DNA from: Ruegeria sp. TM1040
Lineage (GTDB): Bacteria > Pseudomonadota > Alphaproteobacteria > Rhodobacterales > Rhodobacteraceae
NCBI RefSeq assembly: GCF_000014065.1
Contig: NC_008044.1
Span: 2,999,501-3,063,500 of the forward strand
Length of the DNA: 64,000 nt
Direction: 5' to 3'
The notes under the pieces are model-generated. The model was not told the DNA's origin. It saw nothing but the letters and a program-made list of their open reading frames with translations, and made no database searches. Numbering within the stretch: position 1 is the first letter of the stretch; every line of letters begins with the position of its first letter. Of this stretch, positions 30,317-41,685 are shown in pieces. The translations under genes and the position numbers were made by a program.

Positions 30317-30912
30317 TGTTCAATAATCCCCTGCAGTCCTAGATAGTTCATGAGCTCCAACATCGGCAAACCCAAGACATTAAAGTAGCTGCCGTCAATG
30401 GTTGTAAACAGCCGCACGCCCTCTTCTTCGAGTTTGTACGCTCCAACCGCATGACGGATGCTCTCCCAGTTACGCTCCACATAGCTCTCCAGATAGGCAT
30501 CGCTGGCCATGCGCATCACCAGCCGCACCTGTCCAACGTGACGCCAGAGGGGCTTGGCATCGCAATAGATCACCGCAGCCGACAAAAGCATATGACGCTT
30601 TCCGCGCATCGCTTTCAACTGCTGCAACGCCTGGTTTTTGTCTTTGGGTTTTGACAGGAGCGTGCCTTCAAAATCGAGCACCTGATCGCAGCCCAGAACC
30701 ATCTCCTCAGGGAACTTTCCCGACACCTTGCGGGCTTTGGCTTCGGCAAGTGTGTCCGCTATATCTCTTGGAGACGCCCCGTCCGCTTCGAGCGCCGTCT
30801 TAATGGCGTCTTCATCCACGCGTGCGACTTCTACTCGAAAGTCGACCCCCGCCTGACGGAGCAGTTTTGCGCGGATCTCAGATCCAGAAGCGAGCAGGAT
30901 GTGGGTACTCAT
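30313..30912 (-). CDS. maf: Maf family nucleoside triphosphate pyrophosphatase
   Basis: A 199-residue Maf protein, which removes pyrophosphate from non-canonical or UTP/dTTP-type nucleotides. Signatures: LLASGSEIRAKLLRQAGVDF at the start, the Lys-rich EAKARKVSGKFPEEMVLGCDQVLDFEGTL segment, and KLEEEGVRLFTTIDGSYFNVLGLPM at the end. The open frame reaches 31032, but the family start and size fit the ATG at 30912. It is the gene directly left of the putative origin. Confidence 0.93.
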   Translation of the reverse strand: MSTHILLASGSEIRAKLLRQAGVDFRVEVARVDEDAIKTALEADGASPRDIADTLAEAKARKVSGKFPEEMVLGCDQVLDFEGTLLSKPKDKNQALQQLKAMRGKRHMLLSAAVIYCDAKPLWRHVGQVRLVMRMASDAYLESYVERNWESIRHAVGAYKLEEEGVRLFTTIDGSYFNVLGLPMLELMNYLGLQGIIEQ

Positions 30913-31330
30913 GTGGAAAACCCTATGGGAAAACGTCTGATCATTCTGGGACGTTTTGTATGATTTTGCACCCTCAACGCAAGGGCGGGAGAAGTTCCGA
31001 ATTCTGGGGTGATTCCTCCGCGATTCCTCCATGGGGGATTGGGATAACTTTGGGGGAGTGGATAACTTCTCTTCTCCCAGCTTGTCCTCCGGTTATCCCC
31101 AGATTCACCTTCGTAAAGGATTTCTTAACGGCTATGTTTTTAAGGCTATTAAGAAGTTATTCACCAAGAAGGCGGAAATGAGGCAGCCACTTTGTCCACG
31201 TTGTGCAGAACCGTACTGATGACTCGATAATCCACTGGTTTAGGGGTGCACTACAAAAACATCATCCTTATAAAACTTATTAATTATATTAGGGTGGCCC
31301 AACGACCCTCCGTACTTGAGGAAACCAGTC
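30913..31330. other. Putative chromosomal replication origin (oriC)
   Basis: A 418-base gene-free segment between maf (leftward) and hemJ (rightward). DnaA-box-like 9-mers (consensus TTATCCACA): TTATCCACT at 31057-31065 (minus), TTATCCCCA at 31093-31101 (plus), TTATCCCAA at 31039-31047 (minus), TTATTCACC at 31157-31165, TTGTCCACG at 31192-31200 and TAATCCACT at 31228-31236. Four GANTC (CcrM methylation) sites lie at 31011, 31022, 31102 and 31221; the first two are in a direct repeat GATTCCTCC. An AT-rich stretch at 31256-31292 could be the unwinding element. Gene orientation diverges here, parS and parAB lie 3-7 kb to the right, and hem/maf neighbours fit alphaproteobacterial origins. No clear CtrA site (TTAA-N7-TTAA) was found. 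Confidence 0.75.
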
Positions 31331-31786
31331 ATGGATCTCACCGATCTGATGTTCACGCTCTATCCATACGTGAAATCGCTTCACATCATGGCAGTGATCA
31401 GTTGGATGGCAGGGCTTTTCTATCTTCCCCGTCTGTTCGTGTATCACGTGGAAGAAGCTGAGAAGGTGAAGGATGTGGCACCGATCTTTCTCACTATGGA
31501 ACACAAGCTCCTCAGAGTGATCATGGGGCCTGCAAGCGTAGTCACGTGGATCGCAGGGCTCTTTATGGTGTTCACACCGGGCTTGGTGGACTGGTCTTAC
31601 GTCTGGCCCTGGACCAAGGGTGCCTCGGTGCTTGCAATGACGTGGTTTCATCATTGGCTGATGTTTCGACACAAGGACTTCAAAGAGGGCAAAAACACCA
31701 TCACAGGCCGCCAGTATCGCCTGATGAACGAGGTCCCAACGCTCTTGATGGTCGTGATCGTGGTCTCGGTGATCTTCAAGTTCTGA
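31331..31786 (+). CDS. hemJ: Protoporphyrinogen oxidase HemJ
   Basis: A 151-residue membrane protein with four helices. The family signatures [25 protein letters not shown] at the start and [25 protein letters not shown] near the end are present; the conserved His and Lys residues take part in haem binding and catalysis. HemJ performs the penultimate step of haem synthesis in bacteria without HemG or HemY. The ATG at 31331 has GAGGAAACC upstream; an in-frame TTG at 31316 is not needed. It flanks the right side of the putative oriC. Confidence 0.93.
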   Translation: MDLTDLMFTLYPYVKSLHIMAVISWMAGLFYLPRLFVYHVEEAEKVKDVAPIFLTMEHKLLRVIMGPASVVTWIAGLFMVFTPGLVDWSYVWPWTKGASVLAMTWFHHWLMFRHKDFKEGKNTITGRQYRLMNEVPTLLMVVIVVSVIFKF

Positions 31787-31830
31787 AGCGGGGTTTGACT
31801 CACTTCCACAGACCCACTATCTAGCGAGAA

Positions 31831-31856
31831 AGCGGCCCCGACCGGGGATTCCCGCT
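31831..31856 (+). terminator. Hairpin in the hemJ-rho gap, possible terminator or rho attenuator
   Basis: AGCGG CCCC, loop GACC, GGGG (4-base bulge) CCGCT, followed by ATTTCC. The T run is weak. It lies 44 bases after hemJ and 61 bases before rho. In many bacteria the rho leader controls its own expression, so a regulatory role is possible. A TATACT at 31869-31874 could be a -10 element for rho. Confidence 0.4.
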
Positions 31857-31916
31857 ATTTCCGTATTTTATACTGTGATCCCCTCTCAACGCAGAGGGAA
31901 CAAGGGCCGTGTGCAT

Positions 31917-33188
31917 ATGACCGAGCAATCTCTGAACCTTTCTGATCTCAAGGCGCAAAGCCCGAAGGCCCTGTTGGCTATGGCTGAGGAGCTGGAGATC
32001 GAAAACGCCTCCACTATGCGGAAAGGCGAGATGATGTTCCAAATCCTGCGTGAACGCGCGGATGAAGGCTGGAACATCGGAGGGGACGGGGTTCTCGAGG
32101 TCCTGCAGGACGGATTTGGCTTCTTGCGCTCGCCCGAAGCAAACTATCTGCCGGGTCCAGACGATATCTATGTCTCTCCTGACATGATCCGCCAGTTTTC
32201 GCTACGCACTGGGGATACGGTAGAGGGGCAGATCAAGGCACCACTGGAAAATGAGCGCTACTTTGCGCTGACCACGGTGACAAAGATCAACTTTGAAGAG
32301 CCCGAAAAGGCCCGTCACAAGATTGCATTCGACAATCTGACACCGCTCTATCCGGACGAGCGTCTGCAGATGGAAATCGAGGATCCGACGGTTAAGGATC
32401 GCTCAGCACGCGTGATTGACCTTGTCTCGCCGATCGGCAAGGGCCAGCGTTCGCTTATTGTAGCGCCGCCGCGAACCGGTAAGACAGTTCTACTGCAAAA
32501 CATCGCCCATTCGATCGAGCAGAACCACCCTGAGTGCTATCTGATCGTGCTTCTGATCGACGAGCGCCCTGAAGAAGTCACCGACATGCAGCGCTCCGTC
32601 AAAGGCGAGGTCGTGTCCTCCACGTTTGACGAACCCGCAGCGCGCCACGTGGCGGTTTCCGAGATGGTCATTGAAAAAGCCAAGCGTCTGGTCGAACATA
32701 AACGTGACGTTGTGATCTTGCTCGACTCGATCACGCGTCTCGGCCGTGCTTTCAACACGGTTGTTCCATCGTCAGGCAAGGTTCTGACTGGTGGTGTGGA
32801 TGCAAACGCTCTGCAACGTCCCAAGCGCTTCTTTGGGGCTGCGCGGAATATCGAAGAAGGTGGCTCTTTGACGATCATCGCGACCGCGCTTATCGACACG
32901 GGCAGCCGTATGGACGAGGTTATCTTTGAAGAATTCAAGGGTACGGGTAACTCTGAGATCGTTCTGGATCGCAAGATTGCAGACAAGAGGGTCTTCCCTG
33001 CGATCGACATTCTCAAGTCGGGAACGCGGAAGGAAGACCTCCTGGTCGACAAAGGCGATCTGGCAAAAACCTTTGTGTTGCGTCGCATCCTGAATCCGAT
33101 GGGGACCACCGACGCAATTGAGTTCCTGCTGTCTAAGTTGAAGCAAACAAAGACAAACTCAGAGTTTTTTGACTCGATGAACACCTAA
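31917..33188 (+). CDS. rho: Transcription termination factor Rho
   Basis: A 423-residue RNA-dependent ATPase hexamer. N-terminal Rho domain ([25 protein letters not shown]), the primary RNA-binding cold-shock fold with [24 protein letters not shown] (about residues 62-85), and the motor with P-loop VAPPRTGKT (about 181-189), Walker [17 protein letters not shown], the Q loop and the R loop [13 protein letters not shown]. Length is typical. The ATG at 31917 gives the usual N-terminus; a GTG 14 codons upstream is unlikely. Confidence 0.97.
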   Translation: MTEQSLNLSDLKAQSPKALLAMAEELEIENASTMRKGEMMFQILRERADEGWNIGGDGVLEVLQDGFGFLRSPEANYLPGPDDIYVSPDMIRQFSLRTGDTVEGQIKAPLENERYFALTTVTKINFEEPEKARHKIAFDNLTPLYPDERLQMEIEDPTVKDRSARVIDLVSPIGKGQRSLIVAPPRTGKTVLLQNIAHSIEQNHPECYLIVLLIDERPEEVTDMQRSVKGEVVSSTFDEPAARHVAVSEMVIEKAKRLVEHKRDVVILLDSITRLGRAFNTVVPSSGKVLTGGVDANALQRPKRFFGAARNIEEGGSLTIIATALIDTGSRMDEVIFEEFKGTGNSEIVLDRKIADKRVFPAIDILKSGTRKEDLLVDKGDLAKTFVLRRILNPMGTTDAIEFLLSKLKQTKTNSEFFDSMNT

Positions 33189-33218
33189 ACGGGGTAGGGC
33201 GGAGAAAGAGGCCATCCC

Positions 33219-34505
33219 ATGGAGACGATCTTTGCGTTGGCCACCGCCCAAGGAAAGGCCGGTGTCGCCGTTATACGTGTATCCGGTCCGCATGCGATCG
33301 AGATCGGCGAAAAACTAACGCGCAGGACGCTACCTGCGCGAGGTATGATATTTTCAAAATTGAAAGATAGCGCAGGTGAGATCCTTGATGAGGCTCTGGT
33401 CTTGTCGTTTACGTCACCTGACAGCTTCACCGGCGAAAATATCGTAGAGTTTCAATTACATGGCAGCATAGCTGTCGTATCTGCAGTGATGTCTGCGATT
33501 GAGGAAACCGGTGTTGCGCGTCTTGCGGACCCCGGAGAGTTTACCCGCCGGGCGTTGGACAACGGAAAGCTCGATCTAACTCAGGTTGAGGGCCTTGCTG
33601 ATCTTATTGATGCGGAGACGGAAGCTCAAAGAAAACAGGCGCAGGTCATCCTTGCAGGCACACTGGGGGATCTGGCAGACCGTTGGCGAACAGATCTTAT
33701 TCGTGCGGCGTCCCTGATTGAGGTTACAATCGATTTCGCGGACGAAGAAGTACCTGTGGATGTCACGCCAGAGGTAAAGCAGCTTCTTTCTGGCGTATTG
33801 CACGACATTGAAAAAGAGGTCGATGGCGTTGCTATTGCCGAGCGCATTCGCGAGGGTTTTGAAGTGGCTATTGTCGGCTCGCCCAATGTCGGAAAGTCGA
33901 CGCTCCTCAATGCGCTTGCTGGGCGCACCGCAGCGATCACATCTGAGTATGCGGGAACAACGCGCGATGTGATCGAGGTTCGAATGGACCTCGCTGGCCT
34001 ACCAGTTACCTTATTGGATACGGCCGGACTGAGAGAGACTGACGATCATGTTGAGGGGATTGGTATCCGTCTCGCGCAGGAGCGCGCAGAAAGGGCTGAC
34101 ATCCGCGTATTCCTGGCCGAAGAGGATGAGAGTTTCTCAATTCAGATGCGAGAAGGGGATCTCCGACTGCTTCCGAAGGCGGATGAGCGACGGTCTGCGA
34201 AGGGCGCGATTTCTGGCAGAACAGGGCAGGGCGTAGATGACTTGGTATCGCGTATATCGGATACCCTTAGAAATCGGACTGCCCATGATGGTATTGCGAC
34301 AAGAGCACGGCATCGGGAGACGATGAACCGTGCTGTGCTGAGTTTGCGCCAAGCGATTGAAGTCGTTGAACAGGGGCCCGAGTTTTATGACCTGGCAGCT
34401 GAGGACATGAGATCGGCGATCCGAGCGCTAGAGTTGCTAGTGGGTCGGATAAATGTAGAGAATCTTCTGGATGAGATTTTCTCGAGTTTCTGTTTGGGAA
34501 AGTAA
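33219..34505 (+). CDS. mnmE: tRNA uridine-5-carboxymethylaminomethyl synthesis GTPase MnmE
   Basis: A 428-residue GTPase that, with MnmG, modifies the wobble uridine of tRNAs. The N-terminal tetrahydrofolate-binding domain starts METIFALATAQGKAGVAVIRVSGP; the helical domain contains ALDNGKLDLTQVEGLADLIDAET; the G domain has GSPNVGKSTLLNAL (about residues 219-232), DTAGLRETDD (G3) and the switch GTTRD. The C-terminal FCLGK carries the conserved Cys. The stop is 12 bases before the likely mnmG start, with an AAGGAG site between. Confidence 0.97.
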   Translation: METIFALATAQGKAGVAVIRVSGPHAIEIGEKLTRRTLPARGMIFSKLKDSAGEILDEALVLSFTSPDSFTGENIVEFQLHGSIAVVSAVMSAIEETGVARLADPGEFTRRALDNGKLDLTQVEGLADLIDAETEAQRKQAQVILAGTLGDLADRWRTDLIRAASLIEVTIDFADEEVPVDVTPEVKQLLSGVLHDIEKEVDGVAIAERIREGFEVAIVGSPNVGKSTLLNALAGRTAAITSEYAGTTRDVIEVRMDLAGLPVTLLDTAGLRETDDHVEGIGIRLAQERAERADIRVFLAEEDESFSIQMREGDLRLLPKADERRSAKGAISGRTGQGVDDLVSRISDTLRNRTAHDGIATRARHRETMNRAVLSLRQAIEVVEQGPEFYDLAAEDMRSAIRALELLVGRINVENLLDEIFSSFCLGK

Positions 34506-34517
34506 GGAGTGTTTCAC

Positions 34518-36388
<1,871 letters not shown>

Positions 36389-36392
<4 letters not shown>

Positions 36393-37006
36393 GCGATGGT
36401 CGAGGAAACTTGGAACTTGATGTTTCACGTGAAACATTAGAACGACTGATGGTCTTCTCAGAGGTCCTTAAAAAGTGGAACCCGAAGATCAACCTGGTTT
36501 CTAGAAAGAGCATCGACGATCTTTGGACCCGTCACATTCTGGATAGCATTCAAGTCTTTGATGCCGCTCCAGAGGGCGGGGCTTGGCTAGATATCGGGAG
36601 CGGTGGTGGACTTCCTGGCATTATTGTCGCGATTTTGGCAGCGGAAAAGTCACCGGATACTCGGATTACGCTAATGGAGAGTGATCTGAGAAAATGTGCT
36701 TTCCTGCGTAATGCAGCACGAGAGTGCGGTGTGTCAGTAACGGTTAAGTCGAAACGTATCGAGAGTGCCCCAGAAGAAAATTGTGACGTCTTATCTGCAC
36801 GCGCGTTGGCCGATCTTGATAATCTCTTGGGGTTTGCTGAACGTCATCTCGCCGAAAATGGTACAGCGATGTTTCCGAAGGGCGCGAACTGGAAAAAAGA
36901 GGTGGATAACGCGCGCAAGAGATGGCGGTTTGAGTGCGATGAGATTACAAGTGTAACTGAGCCTGGTGCTGTCATCCTCAAGATAAAGGGAGTAGAGCGT
37001 GTCTGA
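36389..37006 (+). CDS. rsmG: 16S rRNA (guanine-527-N7)-methyltransferase RsmG (GidB)
   Basis: A 205-residue SAM-dependent methyltransferase that modifies G527 of 16S rRNA; its loss gives low-level streptomycin resistance elsewhere. Visible: [32 protein letters not shown], the SAM-binding [13 protein letters not shown] (about residues 66-78) and [15 protein letters not shown] second parS site encodes part of its N-terminus (DVSRETL). The ATG overlaps the mnmG stop and the 3' end overlaps parA by 8 bases. Confidence 0.95.
36421..36436. other. parS: parS centromere site 2
   Basis: A second perfect TGTTTCACGTGAAACA palindrome, inside the rsmG reading frame (codons 11-16), 1,911 bases from site 1 and about 560 bases before parA. 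Two exact copies of a 16-base palindrome this close are not expected by chance. Confidence 0.94.
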
Positions 37007-37811
37007 CTTTTCCCGTTTTGGAGTCCCCCGGATCATTGCGATCGCTAACCAAAAGGGGGGCGTGGGAAAAACGACTACTGCGATTAACCTCGCCGCCGCT
37101 TTGGTAGAGGAGGGGATGCGTGTTTTGCTGGTTGATCTCGATCCCCAAGGGAACGCGTCGACAGGACTGGGCGTCGAAGTTGATGACAGAGAGCACACGA
37201 CTTATGATCTGCTGGTTGAGGAAGCAGAACTCTCACAGGTGATCCGCGAGACAGATCTAGAGGATCTTTGCATTGTCCCGGCAAACGTAGATCTAAGCTC
37301 TGCTGACATCGAGTTATTTTCTAACGAAAAACGGAGCTTTCTTCTCCACGACGCCCTGCGTCAACCAGCTATGACGGAATATGATTGGGACTATATCCTG
37401 ATTGATTGCCCGCCGTCGCTCAATCTCCTGACTGTGAACGCAATGGTTGCCGCACATTCAGTGCTGATTCCGCTACAGAGTGAGTTCTTTGCTCTCGAAG
37501 GTTTGTCCCAACTCATGCTCACGATCCGTGAGGTCCGACAAGCTGCTAATCCTCAGTTGCGCATCGAAGGTGTCGTTTTGACGATGTATGATCGTCGAAA
37601 TAACCTGTCCCAGCAGGTTGAACAGGATGCACGGGATAATCTCGGGGATCTCGTGTTTCGGACAAAGATCCCAAGAAATGTGCGGGTAAGCGAGTCACCA
37701 TCCTACGCGATGCCGGTACTGAATTACGATCCAAGCTCTCTTGGAGCAAAAGCTTATCGTCAATTAGCTGGTGAGATTATTGCCAACCACCAAGACATCG
37801 CGGCACAATAA
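36999..37811 (+). CDS. parA: Chromosome partitioning ATPase ParA (Soj)
   Basis: A 270-residue deviant Walker ATPase. After a short N-terminus, IIAIANQKGGVGKTTTAINLA (about residues 12-32) is the deviant P-loop with the signature Lys; LLVDLDPQGNAST is the A' motif; YILIDCPPSLNLLTVNAM is Walker B. No N-terminal HTH is present, as in chromosomal ParA. It starts at GTG with GGGAG 7 bases before. It forms an operon with parB and drives segregation of the parS-origin region. Confidence 0.96.
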   Translation: MSDFSRFGVPRIIAIANQKGGVGKTTTAINLAAALVEEGMRVLLVDLDPQGNASTGLGVEVDDREHTTYDLLVEEAELSQVIRETDLEDLCIVPANVDLSSADIELFSNEKRSFLLHDALRQPAMTEYDWDYILIDCPPSLNLLTVNAMVAAHSVLIPLQSEFFALEGLSQLMLTIREVRQAANPQLRIEGVVLTMYDRRNNLSQQVEQDARDNLGDLVFRTKIPRNVRVSESPSYAMPVLNYDPSSLGAKAYRQLAGEIIANHQDIAAQ

Positions 37812-37829
37812 GAAAAAGAGGGGCGAACA

Positions 37830-38729
37830 ATGGCAGATAAAAAGACTAAACCGCGTGGCTTGGGTCGTGGCTTGTCGGCGTTGATGGCAGACGTAAATGC
37901 GGATCCGGTGAGCACTGAAGGAGGACGACAGCCCCGAAATGCTGAAATCCTCGTTCCTATCGAAAAAGTGCAGGCGAATCCGGATCAGCCGCGTCGCCAA
38001 TTCCTCCAAGAGGACCTGGATGATCTTACCGCATCCATCAAGGAGAAGGGTGTTCTCCAGCCGCTCATTGTTCGCCCGCGTGATGGTGGCATCTATGAAA
38101 TCGTAGCTGGTGAGCGCCGCTGGAGAGCGGCGCAAGCTGCTCAACTCCATGAGGTGCCTGTGCTCATCCGAGATTACTCGGATGTTGAGATGCTCGAAGT
38201 TGCCATTATCGAGAACATTCAGCGGTCTGACCTAAATGCACTTGAAGAGGCCCAGAGCTATAAGCAACTGATGGACAAGTTCGGCCATACGCAGGAAAAG
38301 ATGGCGGAGGCGCTCGGGAAGAGCCGCAGCCACATTGCGAACTTGGTTCGCCTACTGCATTTGCCTGAGGATGTTCAGTCACTTGTTCTGGATCGCAAGT
38401 TGTCTGCCGGCCACGCCAGAGCGTTGATTACTTCTGACAATGCCTCGGAGCTCGCAAAGAAAATCGTAAAGGGCGGTCTGTCTGTGCGGGCCACGGAGTC
38501 GCTTGTAAAGAAAGATGCGGCAGGGACTACATCTTCGTCTAATTCACGCAAAGCAAAACCGCAGGCAGACAAGGACGCGGATACGCGAGCGCTGGAGAAT
38601 GACTTGTCAGCGATGATCCGTATGAAGGTATCGATTGACCACAAACCCGGTGGCGAATCTGGGGTTGTGACGATTTCCTACGAGACTTTGGATCAGTTGG
38701 ATGATCTGTGTAATCTGCTCAGCCGTTAG
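37830..38729 (+). CDS. parB: Chromosome partitioning CTPase ParB (Spo0J)
   Basis: A 299-residue parS-binding protein. The basic N-terminus PRGLGRGLSALMADV contains the ParA-stimulating Arg-rich motif; the CTP-binding domain has NPDQPRRQFLQEDLDDLTASI and GERRWRAAQAAQL (about residues 92-104). The central HTH domain contains MAEALGKSRSHIANLVRLLHLPE, and a low-complexity linker leads to the C-terminal dimerisation domain. An AAGAGGGG site precedes the ATG. Its targets are the two parS sites upstream in mnmG and rsmG. The 3' end overlaps a convergent gene by 11 bases. Confidence 0.96.
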   Translation: MADKKTKPRGLGRGLSALMADVNADPVSTEGGRQPRNAEILVPIEKVQANPDQPRRQFLQEDLDDLTASIKEKGVLQPLIVRPRDGGIYEIVAGERRWRAAQAAQLHEVPVLIRDYSDVEMLEVAIIENIQRSDLNALEEAQSYKQLMDKFGHTQEKMAEALGKSRSHIANLVRLLHLPEDVQSLVLDRKLSAGHARALITSDNASELAKKIVKGGLSVRATESLVKKDAAGTTSSSNSRKAKPQADKDADTRALENDLSAMIRMKVSIDHKPGGESGVVTISYETLDQLDDLCNLLSR

Positions 38730-39072
38730 GGCGTGACCAAATGAAGATCATGACCCCTCCAAGCGTAAGGCCCTGAATAAGCAGGACATGTGTCGGGACA
38801 TTCAGGATGATCGAAATAGAAAAAACAGCGGCGACCGAAAGGGTGGCCGCTTTTTTTGCGGATGGACCGATGGCGCCACGTTCGTTCCAATCTAGGATCA
38901 TCGGGCCAAATGTTGCATGTGAGAGCAACCAGTCATGCAGACGTTCTGACGATCTTGCAAAAAAGAAAGCTGCCAGTAACAAGAAGGGCACGGTTGGCAA
39001 CAGCGGCAGCACGACTCCAACCCCTGCCAAAAGAACGCTCGTCAGACCAAGGCAGAGGTAAATAAATCTCAT
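38719..39072 (-). CDS. DUF454 (YbaN) family inner membrane protein
   Basis: A 117-residue membrane protein beginning MRFIYLCLGLTSVLLAGVG and continuing VLPLLPTVPFLLLAAFFFARSSERLHDWLLSH, the pattern of the YbaN/DUF454 family, with a third and fourth hydrophobic segment near the end. No function is known. It starts 3 bases after the hemW stop on the same strand and its 3' end runs 11 bases into the end of parB on the other strand. Confidence 0.9.
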   Translation of the reverse strand: MRFIYLCLGLTSVLLAGVGVVLPLLPTVPFLLLAAFFFARSSERLHDWLLSHATFGPMILDWNERGAIGPSAKKAATLSVAAVFSISIILNVPTHVLLIQGLTLGGVMIFIWSRPNG

Positions 39073-39075
39073 ATA

Positions 39076-40230
39076 TCAATCCGTTAGCAGCTCTCGCAGG
39101 ACCGCGTTGAGTACCGCGCGCCCTTGAGACGTAGCCCGTAGCCGTGACCCGTCCAGATCTAACATGCCGAGGTTACAAAGCTCTTGAATTTTGGATGGCG
39201 AGAGCGGCTTTTGAGCGAGGGCAGTATGCCGATCCAGATCTACACCTTCGAACAGACGCAGCCCCATCATCATGTGTTCATTCACCTGATCTTCTGAGTT
39301 CAAAGCATCAAAGGGCAATAGCCCATTGCCTTGTTCCACTGCAGAGAGCCATGCGCCAGGTGCGCGGGGTGCCTCTGTGGCGAAACGGGTTCCGTTCAAC
39401 GTGATGCGACCGTGAGCGCCCGGACCGATCCCAACGTAGTCGCCATATCGCCAGTAGATCAGATTGTGGCGGCTTTCTGCGCCCGGACGGGCGTGGTTGG
39501 AAATCTCATAGCCAGGCAATCCATACAATTCACAGATCTCTTGGGTCGCGAGATACATATCTGCGGCGTGATCATCGGTGGGCAGATCCCGCAGCTTGCC
39601 GCGGGCATAGCGATCCCCAAAGGCGGTGCCGTCTTCGATCGTGAGCTGATAGAGCGAGAGATGATCAATCGCCATGCTCAAGGCCTCTGAAAGCTCGGCC
39701 TTCCATGCGTTCAATGTCTGGCCCTGGCGCGCATAAATGAGATCAAAGCTCACACGATCAAAACAGTTTCGCGCAACGTCGAAGGCTTTGCGGGCCTCTT
39801 CAACGGAGTGGATGCGTCCGAGACGCCGCAGATCCTCATCATTGAGCGCTTGGATCCCCATTGAGATCCGGTTGACGCCCGCATCTCGGTAACCCGCAAA
39901 ACGACCGGCTTCTACCGATCCTGGATTGGCCTCCAAGGATATTTCAATGTCATTTGCAAAGGTCCAGTTCTCGCGTGCAGCTTCGATGACAGCGGCGACG
40001 GTATCTGGATGCATAAGGGATGGCGTCCCGCCACCAAAGAAGATCGAGTTCAGGAGGCGATCGGGGAGCAATTCTCCCATGCGGCGCAGCTCGGCCTGAT
40101 AGGCGGTCACCCAGGCTGATTGGTCGATCTGGGAAACCACATGGCTGTTGAAATCGCAGTAGGGGCATTTGGCCTGACAGAACGGCCAATGCACATAGAG
40201 ACCAAAGCCCCCATTCCGCCAATCATCCAC
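39076..40230 (-). CDS. hemW: HemW-type radical SAM haem chaperone
   Basis: A 384-residue radical SAM protein. GFGLYVHWPFCQAKCPYCDF carries the Cys-X3-Cys-X2-Cys cluster motif with the HemW-specific aromatic before the last Cys; IFFGGGTPSL and EISLEANPGSVE follow, and a HemW C-terminal domain has NLIYWRYGDYVGIGPGAHGR. Earlier annotated as coproporphyrinogen oxidase-like, this family binds haem and delivers it to respiratory enzymes. The GTG at 40230 lies in the end of rdgB; a TTG six codons earlier is the alternative. Confidence 0.93.
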   Translation of the reverse strand: MDDWRNGGFGLYVHWPFCQAKCPYCDFNSHVVSQIDQSAWVTAYQAELRRMGELLPDRLLNSIFFGGGTPSLMHPDTVAAVIEAARENWTFANDIEISLEANPGSVEAGRFAGYRDAGVNRISMGIQALNDEDLRRLGRIHSVEEARKAFDVARNCFDRVSFDLIYARQGQTLNAWKAELSEALSMAIDHLSLYQLTIEDGTAFGDRYARGKLRDLPTDDHAADMYLATQEICELYGLPGYEISNHARPGAESRHNLIYWRYGDYVGIGPGAHGRITLNGTRFATEAPRAPGAWLSAVEQGNGLLPFDALNSEDQVNEHMMMGLRLFEGVDLDRHTALAQKPLSPSKIQELCNLGMLDLDGSRLRATSQGRAVLNAVLRELLTD

Positions 40231-40837
40231 CAAAGCAACCCTGCACAAATTTTGCGAGGGCCCGACCGCGGTGGCTTATGCGGTTTTTCTCGTCTTTGTC
40301 GAGTTGTGCGCAGGTCACATCGTAGCCTTCGGGCATGAACATCGGATCATAGCCAAAGCCACCTTCGCCTCGGATCGGCCAGACGAGGCTTCCGGCCATG
40401 ACGCCCTCGAAGACTTCGTCATGACCATCAGGCCATGCGAGGACCAAGGTGCAACGGAACTGCGCCGTGCGCGGGGCATCGGGACCTTTTGCGGTAATTT
40501 CATCATTGGCGCGGGTCATCGCCTTCATGAAATCGCGCCCGTTGTTGGTCTCGGCCCAGTCAGCGGTGTATACCCCGGGCGCTCCGTCCAAAGCGTCGAT
40601 GGTGATCCCACTGTCATCCGACAGCGCCGGGAGGCCCGTTGCCTTGGCTGCAGCATGTGCCTTGATGCGGGCGTTCCCGACAAAGGTGTCCTCGGTTTCC
40701 TCGGGTTCGGGCAAGTTCAACTCGCCGGCACCCACAACCTTGACACCGAAGGGGGCGAGGATCTCGGTGATCTCGCCTAGTTTGCCTTCGTTGTGGGTGG
40801 CGACGAGCAGAGTGTCGCCGTTAAATTTCCGGGTCAT
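40223..40837 (-). CDS. rdgB: XTP/dITP pyrophosphatase (Ham1/RdgB)
   Basis: A 204-residue enzyme removing inosine and xanthosine triphosphates from nucleotide pools. [18 protein letters not shown] at residues 9-26, then the catalytic [39 protein letters not shown] and [11 protein letters not shown] are the family's motifs. Start overlaps the rph stop (ATGA); the hemW start lies within its last codons. Part of rph-rdgB-hemW-DUF454. Confidence 0.96.
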
Positions 40838-41547
40838 GCGCAGGCGGCCTTTTGCATTTCCGCCAGCTCGGATGTTCCTTTAGCCGCGAGATCCATTAGT
40901 TCGTTCATCTGATCGCGAGAGAAAACAGACCCCTCGGCGCTCATCTGGACCTCGATAAGTTTGCCGGATCCAGTCATGATAAAGTTGCCGTCAACGCCCG
41001 CTTCGGAATCTTCGGGGTAATCAAGATCAAGCACGGGTTGGCCAGCGTAGATCCCGCAGGAGATTGCGGAGACGGGATCGACAAGAGGATCCATGGTAAC
41101 ATCGCCGGCCTTCATCAGCTTGTTGACAGCCAGACGCAGCGCAACCCAACCACCGGTGATCGAGGCACAGCGCGTACCGCCATCGGCCTGGAGCACGTCG
41201 CAGTCGACGGTGATCTGACGTTCACCCAAGGCCACGCGGTCGACGCCTGCGCGCAGGGCGCGTCCAATGAGACGCTGGATCTCGACGGTGCGGCCACCTT
41301 GCTTGCCCGACGCCGCTTCACGCCGCATCCGGGTATTGGTGGCGCGGGGCAGCATGCCGTATTCTGCTGTAACCCAACCAAGGCCAGAGCCTTTGATGAA
41401 CGGCGGAACACGGTCTTCGATGGTTGCGGTACACAAAACGTGCGTGTCACCCATCTTGATCAGGCAGGAACCTTCTGCATGTTTGGTAAAGCCGGTTTCA
41501 ATGGAAACGCTGCGCATTTCATTCAGGGCACGTCCAGAGGGTCGCAT
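40834..41547 (-). CDS. rph: Ribonuclease PH
   Basis: A 237-residue phosphorolytic 3'-5' exoribonuclease that trims tRNA 3' ends. [35 protein letters not shown] opens the protein; [32 protein letters not shown] and [19 protein letters not shown] follow. The ATG at 41547 is the family start; the open frame 21 codons further upstream lies in the intergenic region. The divergent hrcA starts 138 bases away. Confidence 0.96.
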
Positions 41548-41685
41548 GTGGATATCCTTTTGTTGTTGCCCCGTCGATACCGCTCGTGGGGTTGGCGATG
41601 CAAGGGTCATTGACCATATCTAGAGATGCGCTTTAGTGACAAATGAGAGGGACTACGGCGATTGGCCGACAGCATCGGGTAAGAG

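Noticed and set aside
31120-31300. CtrA binding sites (TTAA-N7-TTAA) in the putative origin
   Set aside because: Several TTAA or TTAAT strings occur, but the spacings found (4, 5 and 11 bases) do not match the 7-base rule.
41548-41685. A CIRCE operator (TTAGCACTC-N9-GAGTGCTAA) before hrcA
   Set aside because: No half of the inverted repeat is present in the intergenic region.
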